This document shows, piece by piece, positions 18,553 to 27,629 of a stretch of 64,000 nt of DNA (the first letter of the stretch is position 1; every line of letters starts with the position of its first letter). A program made the position numbers and the translations under genes. The notes beneath the pieces are model-generated. The model saw only the letters and a program-made list of their open reading frames with translations. It did no database searches and was not told where the DNA came from. Origin of the DNA: Flavobacteriales bacterium (GTDB taxonomy: Bacteria > Bacteroidota > Bacteroidia > Flavobacteriales > UBA7312); assembly GCA_029248105.1 (NCBI GenBank), contig JAQWJZ010000030.1:124001-188000 (forward strand), written 5' to 3'.

Positions 18553-19439
18553 TTAATCTTTGTGCGACCACTCATCCATATTAGGCTGACCGGCATCAAT
18601 CCAAGCAGAATACCATACGCAACCAATAGCTAAAATTGAAGAACGCATCTGTCTTTCTACCATATTATCTAACATCTTATGATACGCTTCTGAATACTCT
18701 ACTGAATATGCTTTCTTGTCCCCCTGCCCTTTTTCTTCTATGCTATATTTAGAATCGGATGCAAACTGTTGGTTTAATTTAGCCTCAAAAAGTAACACAG
18801 AATCTTTGGCTGCGTAACTATTTTCTATAATAGACCATACATAAGAAAGCATATTTTCTTGATAACTAACTTTAGGAAGAAAAAAATCGTAATTATCGGC
18901 AAACAATTCTGGTAATCGTGATTCCCAAAAAGCGTGTATACCTTTCTGATTAGTTAACTGACCATCGTAATTAAGAGTAGTATGCAAGGAACATGAGCAT
19001 CGGCAATATAATGTCCCAAATCTGACAACAGGTTAATAGAACGCTCTATATTATGATCTCTCAAAGATTTAACCAACACATAATATTGTTTATTGATATG
19101 CCAAGGTAAAATGCCGTATTTTATTAAAGTATCTTCAGAAAATTTTATAACGGCATCGTCCCACTTTTGCGGCATTACTGCAAAAGGTGAATCTACACTA
19201 TAAGCATCTATATCGATAAAATGTCTTGGAGCTTCACCCTTTATAGTGAATTTTCGCTTATCAGCGTTTACAGCCTTGTCTTCCAGATGTTTTATGTGAT
19301 TTAAAAAAAAGGTGTTCATACTCTCAGGCAAAGTATAAACAGCCATTTTATTGATTTTATGATGAGCAAAAAAGCCCCATGTATAAACTGTATCATTAAC
19401 TAAGAAGAAAACAATAAAGCTTAATAATACTTTTTTCAT
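18553..19439 (-). pseudogene. Frameshifted zinc-dependent phospholipase C / S1-P1 nuclease-like protein
   Basis: Two overlapping frames together make one protein of about 295 residues. The 5' part has a signal peptide ending VYT and a mature start WGFFAHHKINKMA, whose Trp and His are zinc ligands in this fold. HFIDID and SDLGHYIADAHVP follow. The frame breaks at 18985-18989, where the sequence CCTTG appears to have lost one T; the other frame then continues LHTTLNYDGQL and GIHAFWESRLPE, the expected downstream His and Glu ligands. Because all ligands survive, the break is recent or a sequencing error. If intact it would be a periplasmic or secreted zinc hydrolase. Confidence 0.82.
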
Positions 19440-20152
19440 GAGTATGGAGTCAATACATTATCTTTTAAGATAGGTACAACATTTATTTTATTCTGCTCTA
19501 AACAATAACGTATATCATTTTCTATGCCCAGATGCTCTAGACGTTTTCTGTGTTGAGAGTCTTTTAAGAAATCAAACATATTGCCTTTAGCTTTTTGATA
19601 AAGCATTAGGCTATTAGCAGTTGAGTCATTTTCAAAGAAAAAACGTTCATTTTTAACAAGTTTTTCGGTCAAAGCTCCAGCAAATAAGGTGTCTTCTAAA
19701 CAAAAGTCACCTTTCCATCCAGCACACAAAATAATAATGTTTTTATCTTGTTCAATAAGGTAGTTAGTGAGTACGGCTAAATTTAAAAAAGAACCCACAA
19801 CAACAGGATGGTCACGTTTGGCAATATTGATGGCTCTGGTACCATTGGTAGTCGTTAATACCATCTTTTTACCCTCTAAACATTGTCTGCTGTATTCTGT
19901 TGGGGAATTACCTAAATCAAAACCTCTAACAATTTTTCCGTTACGCTCTGCTGCCAAAACATAATCCTCTTTATCTTTAAAATCCAAAGCATCTTCTAAA
20001 GTAGATACAGGTCTAATGGATTGAACCCCTAAATCTAAAGCCGTACATATTGCTGATGTAGCACGTAAAACATCTACCACAACTACTATACTTTTTCTAT
20101 CGCAATAAATAGGGAAAAGTGATGGTGTTAAACAAACTTTTATATTATTCAT
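19436..20152 (-). CDS. comB: 2-phosphosulfolactate phosphatase family protein (ComB-like)
   Basis: 238 residues of the ComB family, which in archaea dephosphorylates 2-phosphosulfolactate during coenzyme M synthesis. Signatures are VVVDVLRATSAICTAL, VLAAERNGKIVRGFDLGNSP, VLTTTNGTRAINIAK and ILCAGWKGDFCLEDTLFAGAL. Coenzyme M synthesis is not expected here; in bacteria the family is linked to sulfolactate or sulfonate metabolism or an unknown phosphatase role. Its last 4 nt overlap the start of the phospholipase-like gene, and it lies 5 nt downstream of gcvT. Confidence 0.88.
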   Translation of the reverse strand: MNNIKVCLTPSLFPIYCDRKSIVVVVDVLRATSAICTALDLGVQSIRPVSTLEDALDFKDKEDYVLAAERNGKIVRGFDLGNSPTEYSRQCLEGKKMVLTTTNGTRAINIAKRDHPVVVGSFLNLAVLTNYLIEQDKNIIILCAGWKGDFCLEDTLFAGALTEKLVKNERFFFENDSTANSLMLYQKAKGNMFDFLKDSQHRKRLEHLGIENDIRYCLEQNKINVVPILKDNVLTPYS

Positions 20153-20157
20153 ATAAA

Positions 20158-21240
20158 CTAATCTTTGAAGAAAGGTAACTTAACGACTTTAGCTTTTAGC
20201 TTTTTATTTCTTATTTGAATAAACAAATCATTATCCAGTTTTGCGTAAGCTGTATTTACATATCCCATACCAATAGATTTTTGTAATGAAGGCGACATAG
20301 TTCCAGAGGTTACAAAACCTATTTGTTCATCGTTTTCATTTAAAATTGCATAACCATTTCTAGCAATACCTCTCTCTAACATTTCAAATCCAATTCTTTT
20401 ACGCTGAATACCGTTCTCTTTTTCAGCCAATAATTCTCTGGAATAATTAAAATCATTAGTAAACTTCGTAATCCATCCCAAGCCAGCTTCTAATGGAGAA
20501 GTTTCATCATTAATATCATTCCCGTAAAGACAAAAACCCATTTCTAACCTTAGAGTATCTCTAGCGGCTAAACCTATAGGCTGAATGCCATAGGCTTGAC
20601 CAGAATCAAAAATCGAATCCCAAATAATTTCAGCGTGTTCATTAGGAAAGTATATTTCAAAACCACCAGCACCAGTATAACCCGTAGCAGAAACAATTAC
20701 ATCTTTAAGTCCACAAAAATCACCTTCTTCAAAAGAATAGTATTTCATTGAAGACAAATCCACAGGGGTAAGAGATTGAAGAGCCTGAGCAGCCTTAGGC
20801 CCTTGAACAGCTAATAGAGAGTAATCATCTGATAGATTACTTATTTTAACATTATTTGTGTTAAATTGATGAATCCAGTTCCAATCTTTTTCAATATTTG
20901 AAGCGTTAACCACCAACATATATTTTTGAGCATTAAATCTGTAAACTAGTAAATCATCAACTATACCTCCACTCAAGTTAGGCATACAAGAATATTGGAC
21001 TTGACCATCAACCAAAACGGATACATCATTAGAAGTAACTTTTTGTATTAAATCTAATGCATTAGGACCTTCAACAAAAAATTCTCCCATGTGAGATACA
21101 TCAAAAACTCCTACATTATCTCTTACATTCAAGTGTTCAGCAGTTACACCTTCATATTGAACAGGCATATTATATCCAGCAAAGGGAACCATTTTAGCAC
21201 CTAAATCCGTATGCTTTTGTGTGAGTGCAGTGTTTTTCAT
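20158..21240 (-). CDS. gcvT: Aminomethyltransferase (glycine cleavage system T protein)
   Basis: 360 residues from ATG 21240; the upstream in-frame extension MPPKYLL is not family-like. GcvT transfers the methylene group of aminomethyl-lipoyl GcvH to tetrahydrofolate, releasing ammonia. Motifs are [27 protein letters not shown] with the folate-site Asp region, [31 protein letters not shown]-like text ([19 protein letters not shown]) and the C-terminal barrel [20 protein letters not shown]. gcvH and gcvP are not nearby. Confidence 0.96.
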   Translation of the reverse strand: MKNTALTQKHTDLGAKMVPFAGYNMPVQYEGVTAEHLNVRDNVGVFDVSHMGEFFVEGPNALDLIQKVTSNDVSVLVDGQVQYSCMPNLSGGIVDDLLVYRFNAQKYMLVVNASNIEKDWNWIHQFNTNNVKISNLSDDYSLLAVQGPKAAQALQSLTPVDLSSMKYYSFEEGDFCGLKDVIVSATGYTGAGGFEIYFPNEHAEIIWDSIFDSGQAYGIQPIGLAARDTLRLEMGFCLYGNDINDETSPLEAGLGWITKFTNDFNYSRELLAEKENGIQRKRIGFEMLERGIARNGYAILNENDEQIGFVTSGTMSPSLQKSIGMGYVNTAYAKLDNDLFIQIRNKKLKAKVVKLPFFKD

Positions 21241-21267
21241 TAGAAGATATTTTGGGGGCAAATATAA

Positions 21268-21465
21268 CTAATTTAACTCCCCGATATATGCTAGTTTATC
21301 TCCCTCTAAATACTGATATTCATAATCAACAGTAATGAATTCGATCTTATCTCCTCTACGAACAAGCATAGGTATATATGTGTTTTTATCACTTGATAGT
21401 AGAGATTTTAATTCCTCCTCCGATGTTATATCTAATTCTTTGACTTGAGGATGCTTTCTTACTAA
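21268..21465 (-). other. In-frame continuation of the antiporter after an internal TAA (orphaned RCK/TrkA-C domain)
   Basis: Immediately after the TAA at 21466-21468 the same frame stays open for 65 codons to a TAG at 21268-21270. It reads LVRKHPQVKELDITSEEEL, then LVRRGDKIEFITVDYEYQYL and EGDKLAYIGEL, a recognisable TrkA-C regulatory domain that normally completes such antiporters. No ATG near its start supports separate translation. See the antiporter entry. Confidence 0.75.
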
Positions 21466-23085
21466 TTATATAAGTTTAATATAATCCGTATCATCAGAGA
21501 ATAAAATATTATTTGGACGTGATAAAGCATCAAATTTTATTTCATTTACAGTAATCAGTCTATGTACATTAGATTCTCCAAATGTAGTTTTAAGCTTCCT
21601 ACACGCAAATATATTTACATCATTACTGGATGTTAATGCCAATAAATGACCTACATTATCTAACTCTAAATCGTCATCATCAGATAAGATGTTTTTCTCA
21701 AGAACATTTAACTTTGCTGCTCTTGCTTGACGGATATTTTCCCTTGAAAGATCAACAAGAGTGTTAGAAATATTGTGTTTTTCTAAATACTTCGCTATGC
21801 TAATTGATCCTTCATTTGCACCAACAATAACCACCCCATTTTTAACATCTTGAATTAGACCTAAAACACGAGCAACAGCTTTGGCAGTAAGTCCATTTAA
21901 AGTTACTGTCCCTAAAATTATCATGAATGTTAATGGTACTAATAACTCTACGTCTGCTCTAAGTGAAGCTGGTAAACTAATTTTATCAGACATCAGATAT
22001 AATGAAAACAATGATGCTACAGCAGCAGCCACAATACCTTTTGGCCCTACCCAAGCAATAAAAGCCTTTTCACGCCAATTCAAATCAGACCTCCATGAAC
22101 TAATCCATACCACAATAGGTCGTAAAACAAAAACAACAATTAAGAAGATATACAATGAGTTTATCTCTAATAGCCTCAAATCTTCCATTGATATTTTGGC
22201 CGATAAAATGATGAACAAAACTGAAATCAAAATAACAGTTAGACTTTCTTTGAAATCGAGGATTTTATCAAGGTTTGGTGTTTTGATATTTGCCAATAGT
22301 ATTCCCATTACAGTAACTGATAATAAACCTGACTCAGCCTGTAATGTATCTGCACCAGCAAAAGCAAAAATGACAAACCCTAGGGAAAGTACATTAATCA
22401 AAAAATGAGGAATTAAATTTCTTTTCAATAGTGAATGTAAAGTCCATCCTGAAAGAAGTCCGAAAAATGTTCCTACACAAAGAGTTAGGAAAAAGGTTTT
22501 TAAAGCCACTTGAGTTAATCCCATAGAGTGATCGCCTCCTACTCCCATTGTCGATACAAATAGCAATTCATAAACCAATACAGCTACTAAAGCACCAATT
22601 GGGTCAATTGCTATACCTTCCCATTTCAAAATAGTACTTATGTTTTTCTTTGGGCGGACACTTCTAAGAATAGGTGCAATTACAGTAGGCCCTGTTACTA
22701 TGATTAAAGAACCAAAGAGAAGACCTACTCTATAATCCATTCCTAAGAAATAATGAGCCGCTAAGGCTCCTCCTATACCCATCACAATAGGTCCAAAAAT
22801 GAGCAAATTTCTAACCACACCAGCTAACTGTCTTACTTCTTTGAATTTTAAGGTTAATCCTCCTTCAAATAGTATTACACCAACCGAAAGGGAAACAAAA
22901 TAATACATGGTTTTACCCGCAAAAATATTTTCAGGATTAATCCATTGATAGTCTAAAACTAAAGTAGATAATGGCCCCATAGCTAAACCCAATAGTATAA
23001 GAGGAAATATAGCGGGTATTTTCATTCTCCAAGCTATCCACTGAGCAAGTAAACCAAAAACAATAATTGCAGCGAGTTCTAACAT
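21466..23085 (-). CDS. Cation:proton antiporter (CPA1 type) with TrkA-N domain, truncated by in-frame stop
   Basis: 539 residues to the first stop. About 12-13 membrane helices occupy residues 1-405, with the motif GVILFEGGLTLKFKEVRQL, the TGPTVIAPIL turn and AFIAWVGPKGIVAAAVASLF typical of Na+(K+)/H+ antiporters. Residues about 415-539 form a TrkA-N/RCK nucleotide-binding domain (VVIVGANEGSISIAKYLEKH). Translation ends ...DYIKLI at TAA 21466-21468, but the same frame continues directly into a TrkA-C domain, so the ancestral protein was about 605 residues. The transporter core is intact and may still work with altered ligand gating. Confidence 0.85.
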   Translation of the reverse strand: MLELAAIIVFGLLAQWIAWRMKIPAIFPLILLGLAMGPLSTLVLDYQWINPENIFAGKTMYYFVSLSVGVILFEGGLTLKFKEVRQLAGVVRNLLIFGPIVMGIGGALAAHYFLGMDYRVGLLFGSLIIVTGPTVIAPILRSVRPKKNISTILKWEGIAIDPIGALVAVLVYELLFVSTMGVGGDHSMGLTQVALKTFFLTLCVGTFFGLLSGWTLHSLLKRNLIPHFLINVLSLGFVIFAFAGADTLQAESGLLSVTVMGILLANIKTPNLDKILDFKESLTVILISVLFIILSAKISMEDLRLLEINSLYIFLIVVFVLRPIVVWISSWRSDLNWREKAFIAWVGPKGIVAAAVASLFSLYLMSDKISLPASLRADVELLVPLTFMIILGTVTLNGLTAKAVARVLGLIQDVKNGVVIVGANEGSISIAKYLEKHNISNTLVDLSRENIRQARAAKLNVLEKNILSDDDDLELDNVGHLLALTSSNDVNIFACRKLKTTFGESNVHRLITVNEIKFDALSRPNNILFSDDTDYIKLI

Positions 23086-23115
23086 ATTCTTTCAATTTTG
23101 ATAAATATAAAAAAT

Positions 23116-23140
23116 AAAAAAAGGAGCCGAAGCTCCTTTT
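23116..23140 (-). terminator. Terminator of the riboswitch-controlled beta-propeller gene
   Basis: On the minus strand GGAGC, a UUCG tetraloop closed by C-G, GCTCC, then a long T-run. It lies 18 nt downstream of the stop at 23158 and isolates this gene from the antiporter gene. Confidence 0.9.
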
Positions 23141-23157
23141 AAAATTATTTTAAAAAA

Positions 23158-24345
23158 TTATTGCCTAAATACTTTTTTACCTGAATCGATATAAATTCCT
23201 TTAGGCTGACTATCTAGTGTTATTAATTTTCTACCAAATATATCAAACAGCATATTATCTGTGTTTTGCCCCATTTCATAATCGTGAATTGAAGTTGTGC
23301 TTCTGACATCAAACACTATTGTGCCTGGCGAAACACCACAATCGAATTCAGAAACAAGATTATTATCAGCATCGTAAATATGTACTTTACCATATGAAAC
23401 ATAATCTGTTGAGCTAGTATATAAAAGGTCATTGACTTCATCATGTGCTAACTCATAAAAATTCTGATTAACTCCCAATGCATTGCCTTCAGATGTGAAA
23501 GTTATAGGATCCCACTCTAATAAAACAGAATCCATTGAAATCTGAAAGTTAATTTTATCCCCTCTCAAGCAAGATGTACCGCAGCCGGTACTCATGTTAG
23601 AAACATTAATAGTTGAAGCTGTTAATGTGCTAAGATCAATTTTAGAAAAGGATGCACCCGACCAATTCTTGTTGTTAACGGTGTAAATATAATCGTCATC
23701 AATCATCATATTATCAGGATTTGTACCATCTGCACCAAGGTCAATTTCTTCCTGATAGTTAAGTGTAGATAAATCAATAACACCTATTAGAGATTTTTCA
23801 TTACCCCATTCAAACCCATTATTGATAGCAACAAAAAGATTGTTGTCATTAATTACCATATTCTGAGTAGACCATTTTGGACCAGTAATTGTATCTAACT
23901 CCATATAAAAACTTAAATCCGAGGTGTTGAATATTTGAAGGTAGGAGTTGAATAATATTGGCAAATATGTTTGACTATCATAATCACCTCTAGAAGCAAA
24001 AATCTTACCATCAAATATTGCCAAATTCCTAACTCCACTTACAGCTTGAGTTGCTAATAATTCATACGTATTCAAATCGTACTTTAACAATTGAGTGTCA
24101 GCAGCTACGTAAAGATAATCGCCATCGATTAGCATATCGGATGCAAAACGAGCACCATCAATGGTATCTACTACTGAATAATCCGTTGTAATCGGATCAT
24201 AACTTCCGATTGTTACTGGAGTGGTTATTTCACCAGTTTCGTAATCATAACGTCCTTCGTTGAGAACCAATACTTGGTTTACAACATCGTTTTGGGCAAA
24301 TACACATTGAAATGCAATGCACATTAGCAAAATTGTTTTTTTCAT
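23158..24345 (-). CDS. Secreted beta-propeller protein with T9SS sorting domain under a cobalamin riboswitch; BtuG-like candidate
   Basis: 395 residues. A signal peptide (MKKTILLMCIAFQCVFAQ) precedes a YncE/DUF5074-like propeller starting VLVLNEGRYDYETGEITTPV. Repeated blade phrases include SDMLIDGDYLYVAADTQLL, VRNLAIFDGKIFASRG, NMVINDNNLFVAINNG and NMMIDDDYIYTVNNKNW. The last 50 residues (FDIFGRKLITLDSQPKGIYI...KVFRQ) look like a type A T9SS sorting domain, so it should reach the cell surface. A cobalamin riboswitch lies 55 nt upstream and a UUCG terminator just downstream, making a monocistronic B12-repressed unit. BtuG of Bacteroides, a surface propeller that captures B12, is the closest concept; homology to BtuG itself is not shown here. 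Confidence 0.78.
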   Translation of the reverse strand: MKKTILLMCIAFQCVFAQNDVVNQVLVLNEGRYDYETGEITTPVTIGSYDPITTDYSVVDTIDGARFASDMLIDGDYLYVAADTQLLKYDLNTYELLATQAVSGVRNLAIFDGKIFASRGDYDSQTYLPILFNSYLQIFNTSDLSFYMELDTITGPKWSTQNMVINDNNLFVAINNGFEWGNEKSLIGVIDLSTLNYQEEIDLGADGTNPDNMMIDDDYIYTVNNKNWSGASFSKIDLSTLTASTINVSNMSTGCGTSCLRGDKINFQISMDSVLLEWDPITFTSEGNALGVNQNFYELAHDEVNDLLYTSSTDYVSYGKVHIYDADNNLVSEFDCGVSPGTIVFDVRSTTSIHDYEMGQNTDNMLFDIFGRKLITLDSQPKGIYIDSGKKVFRQ

Positions 24346-24399
24346 TTTAATTTAGGTTTAAAAAAGATAAATACTAAGATTACCTTATCCCGAGGTTTT

Positions 24400-24568
24400 C
24401 CGTTCGCTTGTGACGGCAGGTCTTCTGACTTACTCTCCTAAGTGGCCTTCCCATTCGTTAAAACAGTGGACTGTAGATCTTAGGTTATTGTTGAGCTTAC
24501 AGCTGCGGGAACAGTTGAGGACTTACACCTCCTTCCCTATTAATTCTTTTAAGAAACCGTAACGGTAC
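24400..24568 (-). promoter_or_regulatory. Cobalamin (adenosylcobalamin) riboswitch
   Basis: Read on the minus strand, it contains the B12 box AGTCAGAAGACCTGCCG (24414-24430), the conserved TCCCGCAGCTGTAA (24497-24510), a GGGAAGG element (24446-24452) next to GCCACT, and the early segment AATAGGGAAGGAGG. CCGTT at the 5' end pairs with AACGG at the 3' end to close P1. The order and spacing are those of the Cobalamin Rfam family. It should repress the downstream propeller gene when B12 is plentiful, by termination or by sequestering the start region. Confidence 0.93.
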
Positions 24569-24653
24569 AAAGTTAGTCCTATTTTCTTTACACTTTTTAA
24601 AAAATAACTTATATTTGATAGGTATTATCAACAACTCTTAAAGCCCTTCTAAG

Positions 24654-25050
24654 ATGACAAAACGCTTATTTTTCATCCTTTTTACTTTTTTCTTTTTCTC
24701 GTCCTTTTCTCAACAGATTGCCGTCTATGATTTTGAAAATTTATCCCTAGGAGATATTACTGGACAAGATGGTTGGGAATTCAGTACTTCTTTGTCCTCC
24801 ATGAACAATGGCTATAACTGCCCTGTTGTTGGTACACCTTAGTTTACCCTAACCCTACTTATGACTTCCTTAATGTTAGTAGCGACAAGAAATAATACAG
24901 CTAAGTCTTTATTCAATAGATGCGAAAAAAGTAATGGAAAGCGATTATATTGAAAGAATTAATTTAAAAGCTATTTCCAAGGGGAATTACATTTTAAAAG
25001 TATTGAATAAGGATTATTCTCAAGAAATACATAGAATTATCAAAAACTAA
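24654..25050 (+). pseudogene. Remnant of a T9SS-exported protein, internally deleted and frameshifted
   Basis: The first 62 codons encode a signal peptide (FFILFTFFFFSSFSQ) and a start IAVYDFENLSLGDITGQDGW, then stop at 24840-24842. One nucleotide out of frame comes VYPNPTYDFLNVSSDK, the canonical opening of a type A sorting domain; after a second shift in an A-run at about 24886-24892 the frame continues LYSIDAKKVMESDYIERI and SKGNYILKVLNKDYSQ, ending IIKN and TAA. Thus the two ends of an exported protein are joined with its middle missing. It cannot make a normal product. Confidence 0.8.
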
Positions 25051-25055
25051 CAGGT

Positions 25056-25892
25056 TTAAAAGGTATCAATCGCTTTATTGTATGCGCTTTCAAAAGCCAA
25101 GGTATTTACTCCCGTTTCTATTTTCTTTTCTTGAGTAAAAGACACTAATTTTTCAGTCGGCATATTACCTACCAAATCGTCTTTTGCCATAGGACAACCC
25201 CCAAAGCCTTTTATTGCACCATCAAAACGACGACAACCACTATTGTAGGCCGTTTCTACCTTTTCTCTCCAACTTTCAGGATGAGTATGAAGGTGTGCGC
25301 CCCACTCTACTTTTGGATATTCTGAGATCAACAAAGAAAATAAACGTTCGATATTAGAAGGGTTTGAAACTCCAATAGTATCGGATAAGGCTAACGTTTT
25401 AACATCTAATTCGGACAATTTCTCTCCCCATTTGGCTACAATATCTTCGTGCCAATGCTCTCCGTAAGGATTGCCAAAGGCCATAGATAAGTAAACTACA
25501 AGCTGTTTACCGTGTTTTTGACAACTACTTTGCAAATCTTCAACTAAGGACAAAGACTGTCCAATACTTTTGTTTGTATTGCGCTGTTGAAAGGTTTCAG
25601 AAACAGAAAAAGGATAGCCTAAATAATCAATACGCTCAAAGGCACAAGCATCATCAGCACCTCTTTGATTAGCAACAATTGCTAATAATTTTGTTTTAGA
25701 ATCATTTAGTTGCGAAAGCACATCGGCTGTATCTTTCATTTGAGGTATGGCCTTAGGAGAAACAAAACTTCCAAAATCCAAGGTATCAAACCCTACCTTC
25801 AATAATGCATTAAGATAAGCTACTTTTTTCTCTGTAGGAATAAAATCGCTTATTCCCTGCATCGCATCTCTAGGACATTCTATGATCTTCAT
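25056..25892 (-). CDS. Hydroxymethylglutaryl-CoA lyase family protein
   Basis: 278 residues, TIM-barrel of the HMGL-like family, which cleaves HMG-CoA to acetyl-CoA and acetoacetate or performs related aldol reactions. Visible are [18 protein letters not shown] (equivalent to the EVGPRDGLQ start), [41 protein letters not shown] (metal-binding HxH) and the signature [20 protein letters not shown] with the catalytic Cys. The departures from canonical motifs (ECPRDAM, HLHTH) leave the exact substrate open. The 5' end overlaps pyrD by about 20 nt; an ATG two codons earlier is possible. Confidence 0.82.
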   Translation of the reverse strand: MKIIECPRDAMQGISDFIPTEKKVAYLNALLKVGFDTLDFGSFVSPKAIPQMKDTADVLSQLNDSKTKLLAIVANQRGADDACAFERIDYLGYPFSVSETFQQRNTNKSIGQSLSLVEDLQSSCQKHGKQLVVYLSMAFGNPYGEHWHEDIVAKWGEKLSELDVKTLALSDTIGVSNPSNIERLFSLLISEYPKVEWGAHLHTHPESWREKVETAYNSGCRRFDGAIKGFGGCPMAKDDLVGNMPTEKLVSFTQEKKIETGVNTLAFESAYNKAIDTF

Positions 25893-26922
25893 AAGCATCT
25901 ATTATTCCTTTGTTAATCATTCTCACAATACCAGGCCCTTCATAAACAAAACCTGTATATATCTGAACTAAGGTCGCCCCTGCATTTAATTTTTCAATAG
26001 CATCTTCAGCAGAGTGAATACCCCCAACACCAATAATTGGAAAACTCTTTTTAGACTTTTCAGAGATATAGCGAATAACATCGGTTGAACGATTCTTAAC
26101 AGCCTGACCACTTACACCGCCATTTCCTATCAAATCAAGGTTGTTTTTAGAGGTTTTAAGACCATTTCTATCAATCGTAGTGTTTGTGGCTATTAAACCA
26201 TCTAAGCGTGTATCTGTGACTATCTGAACGATATCATCCAATTGTTCATTGGTTAAATCTGGAGCAATCTTTAAAAGTATAGGTTTCCTTTTAATCTTTA
26301 AATCGTTTAATTCTTGTAATCGAAGAAGCAACTTAGTAAGAGGTTCTTTTTCTTGTAACTCCCTTAATCCTGGTGTGTTAGGTGAGCTTACATTAACTAC
26401 AAAATAATCTACATAATCAAAAAGTGACTCAAAAGAAATCTCATAATCTTTAACCGCATCGTCATTAGAAGTCACTTTATTTTTCCCAATGTTTCCGCCA
26501 ATAATAATATTCGTTTTTCTGTTTTTTAGACGTTTAACAGCATCTTCTACTCCACCATTATTAAATCCCATTCTATTAATCAATGAGTTGTCTTGAGGTA
26601 GCCTAAACAATCGAGGCTTTGGGTTTCCAGCTTGAGCTACAGGAGTAAGAGTTCCTATCTCAATAAATCCAAATCCGAAAGAAGCAAGTTCGTTAAAAAG
26701 CTTAGCATCTTTATCAAATCCTGCAGCAAGCCCTACAGGGTTATCAAATGTTAAACCAAAGACCTCTATTTTGAGTCTATCGTCTTTAACTCTGAAAATA
26801 CTATCCCAAGCTTTTAATTTGAAAGGAATATATGAGGCTAATTTGATTAATTTAAAGATAAGATGGTGTATAAATTCGGCTTGAAATAAAAATAGGATGG
26901 GCTTGACTAACAGTTTATACAT
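25870..26922 (-). CDS. pyrD: Dihydroorotate dehydrogenase (quinone), class 2
   Basis: 350 residues. The N-terminal amphipathic extension ([20 protein letters not shown]) anchors class 2 enzymes to the inner membrane, where they pass electrons to quinone during pyrimidine synthesis. FMN and substrate motifs: [54 protein letters not shown] with the catalytic Ser, [28 protein letters not shown] and [14 protein letters not shown]. The overlap with the HMG-CoA lyase-like gene suggests one transcript. Confidence 0.96.
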   Translation of the reverse strand: MYKLLVKPILFLFQAEFIHHLIFKLIKLASYIPFKLKAWDSIFRVKDDRLKIEVFGLTFDNPVGLAAGFDKDAKLFNELASFGFGFIEIGTLTPVAQAGNPKPRLFRLPQDNSLINRMGFNNGGVEDAVKRLKNRKTNIIIGGNIGKNKVTSNDDAVKDYEISFESLFDYVDYFVVNVSSPNTPGLRELQEKEPLTKLLLRLQELNDLKIKRKPILLKIAPDLTNEQLDDIVQIVTDTRLDGLIATNTTIDRNGLKTSKNNLDLIGNGGVSGQAVKNRSTDVIRYISEKSKKSFPIIGVGGIHSAEDAIEKLNAGATLVQIYTGFVYEGPGIVRMINKGIIDAYEDHRMS

Positions 26923-26956
26923 CTTTAGAAGTGTTGGTTAGGCAAAAATAATAAGT

Positions 26957-27289
26957 TTATTTGTTCGGATGGTATTCTTCAAAACTATTATCATTATAAA
27001 AAACAACAATTTTATCAATCGTTTTGCTATCACTTTCCGGTGATTTAGATTCATTACCTTGTTCAGATGTTTTAGTTTGAAGCTCAAACATACCACCTTG
27101 ACCCAATAAAAGCCAATTAGCCGAAACATCTGGAAAGCGTTTAAGAATCTTTTGCAAAACTTCAATACTTGGCTTATTACGTCCTGACAAAATGTGCGAC
27201 ACTGTTGAACGATTTACATCAATTTCTTTAGCAAATGCGTTAGAGCTTAACTCATAATTTTCGATGATATTTTGAATACGATTTTCCAT
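26957..27289 (-). CDS. XRE-family helix-turn-helix regulator
   Basis: 110 residues. The N-terminal helix-turn-helix is clear: IIENYELSSNAFAKEIDVN, then RSTVSHILSGRNKPSIEVLQ. LKRFPDVSANWLLLGQGGMF is the linker typical of many Bacteroidota XRE proteins, followed by a polar tail ending DKIVVFYNDNSFEEYHPNK, likely a coiled or dimerisation tail. It is transcribed toward pyrD. Matching inverted ATGTAAACAT / ATGTTTACAT sites in the upstream gap are candidate operators. Confidence 0.9.
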   Translation of the reverse strand: MENRIQNIIENYELSSNAFAKEIDVNRSTVSHILSGRNKPSIEVLQKILKRFPDVSANWLLLGQGGMFELQTKTSEQGNESKSPESDSKTIDKIVVFYNDNSFEEYHPNK

Positions 27290-27299
27290 TATTTTATCC

Positions 27300-27617
27300 T
27301 GTTACAAATGTAAACATTATTTATTTGAATCAACATAAAAACACCACTATATATTCACATTAAATAGCTATAATCGTCTATTTTTATTAATATTTTAATT
27401 CATATAAATATTGTAATATACTGAAATTACAATAGTTATGTATTTTTAATCCAAAGTGTTTGATTTTATAACAAAAATAGATCAAAAAACAACTAATTTA
27501 TGTTTACATCAGTACAAAACAAACAGCTTTAGCTTTAAAAAATAGTCCTCATCAAATAACATAAAATGGACTCAAAAATTCAATTCTACTGCCCTACTCT
27601 ATTGCTACAGATTTATG
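27300..27617. other. AT-rich divergent intergenic region with a possible XRE operator pair
   Basis: About 320 bp without a gene. ATGTAAACAT at 27308-27317 and its exact reverse complement ATGTTTACAT at 27500-27509 lie in inverted orientation, the first just upstream of the XRE gene. No small open frame, tRNA or strong hairpin was seen in the remainder. Confidence 0.4.
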
Positions 27618-27625
27618 TATTTTTG
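27618..27625 (+). promoter_or_regulatory. Candidate -7 box for the mutL operon
   Basis: TATTTTTG only 4 nt upstream of the ATG at 27630, consistent with a leaderless transcript. Confidence 0.5.
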
Positions 27626-27629
27626 CTGT

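Noticed and set aside
21881-22408. 175-residue open frame on the plus strand opposite the antiporter gene
   Set aside because: It runs antisense inside a membrane-protein gene with a clear family; low-complexity product (TTKTTIKK, KAKMTNPR) and no promoter or start context.
26938-27165. 75-residue frame overlapping the XRE gene in another frame
   Set aside because: The XRE frame has a clear helix-turn-helix; the alternative has none.
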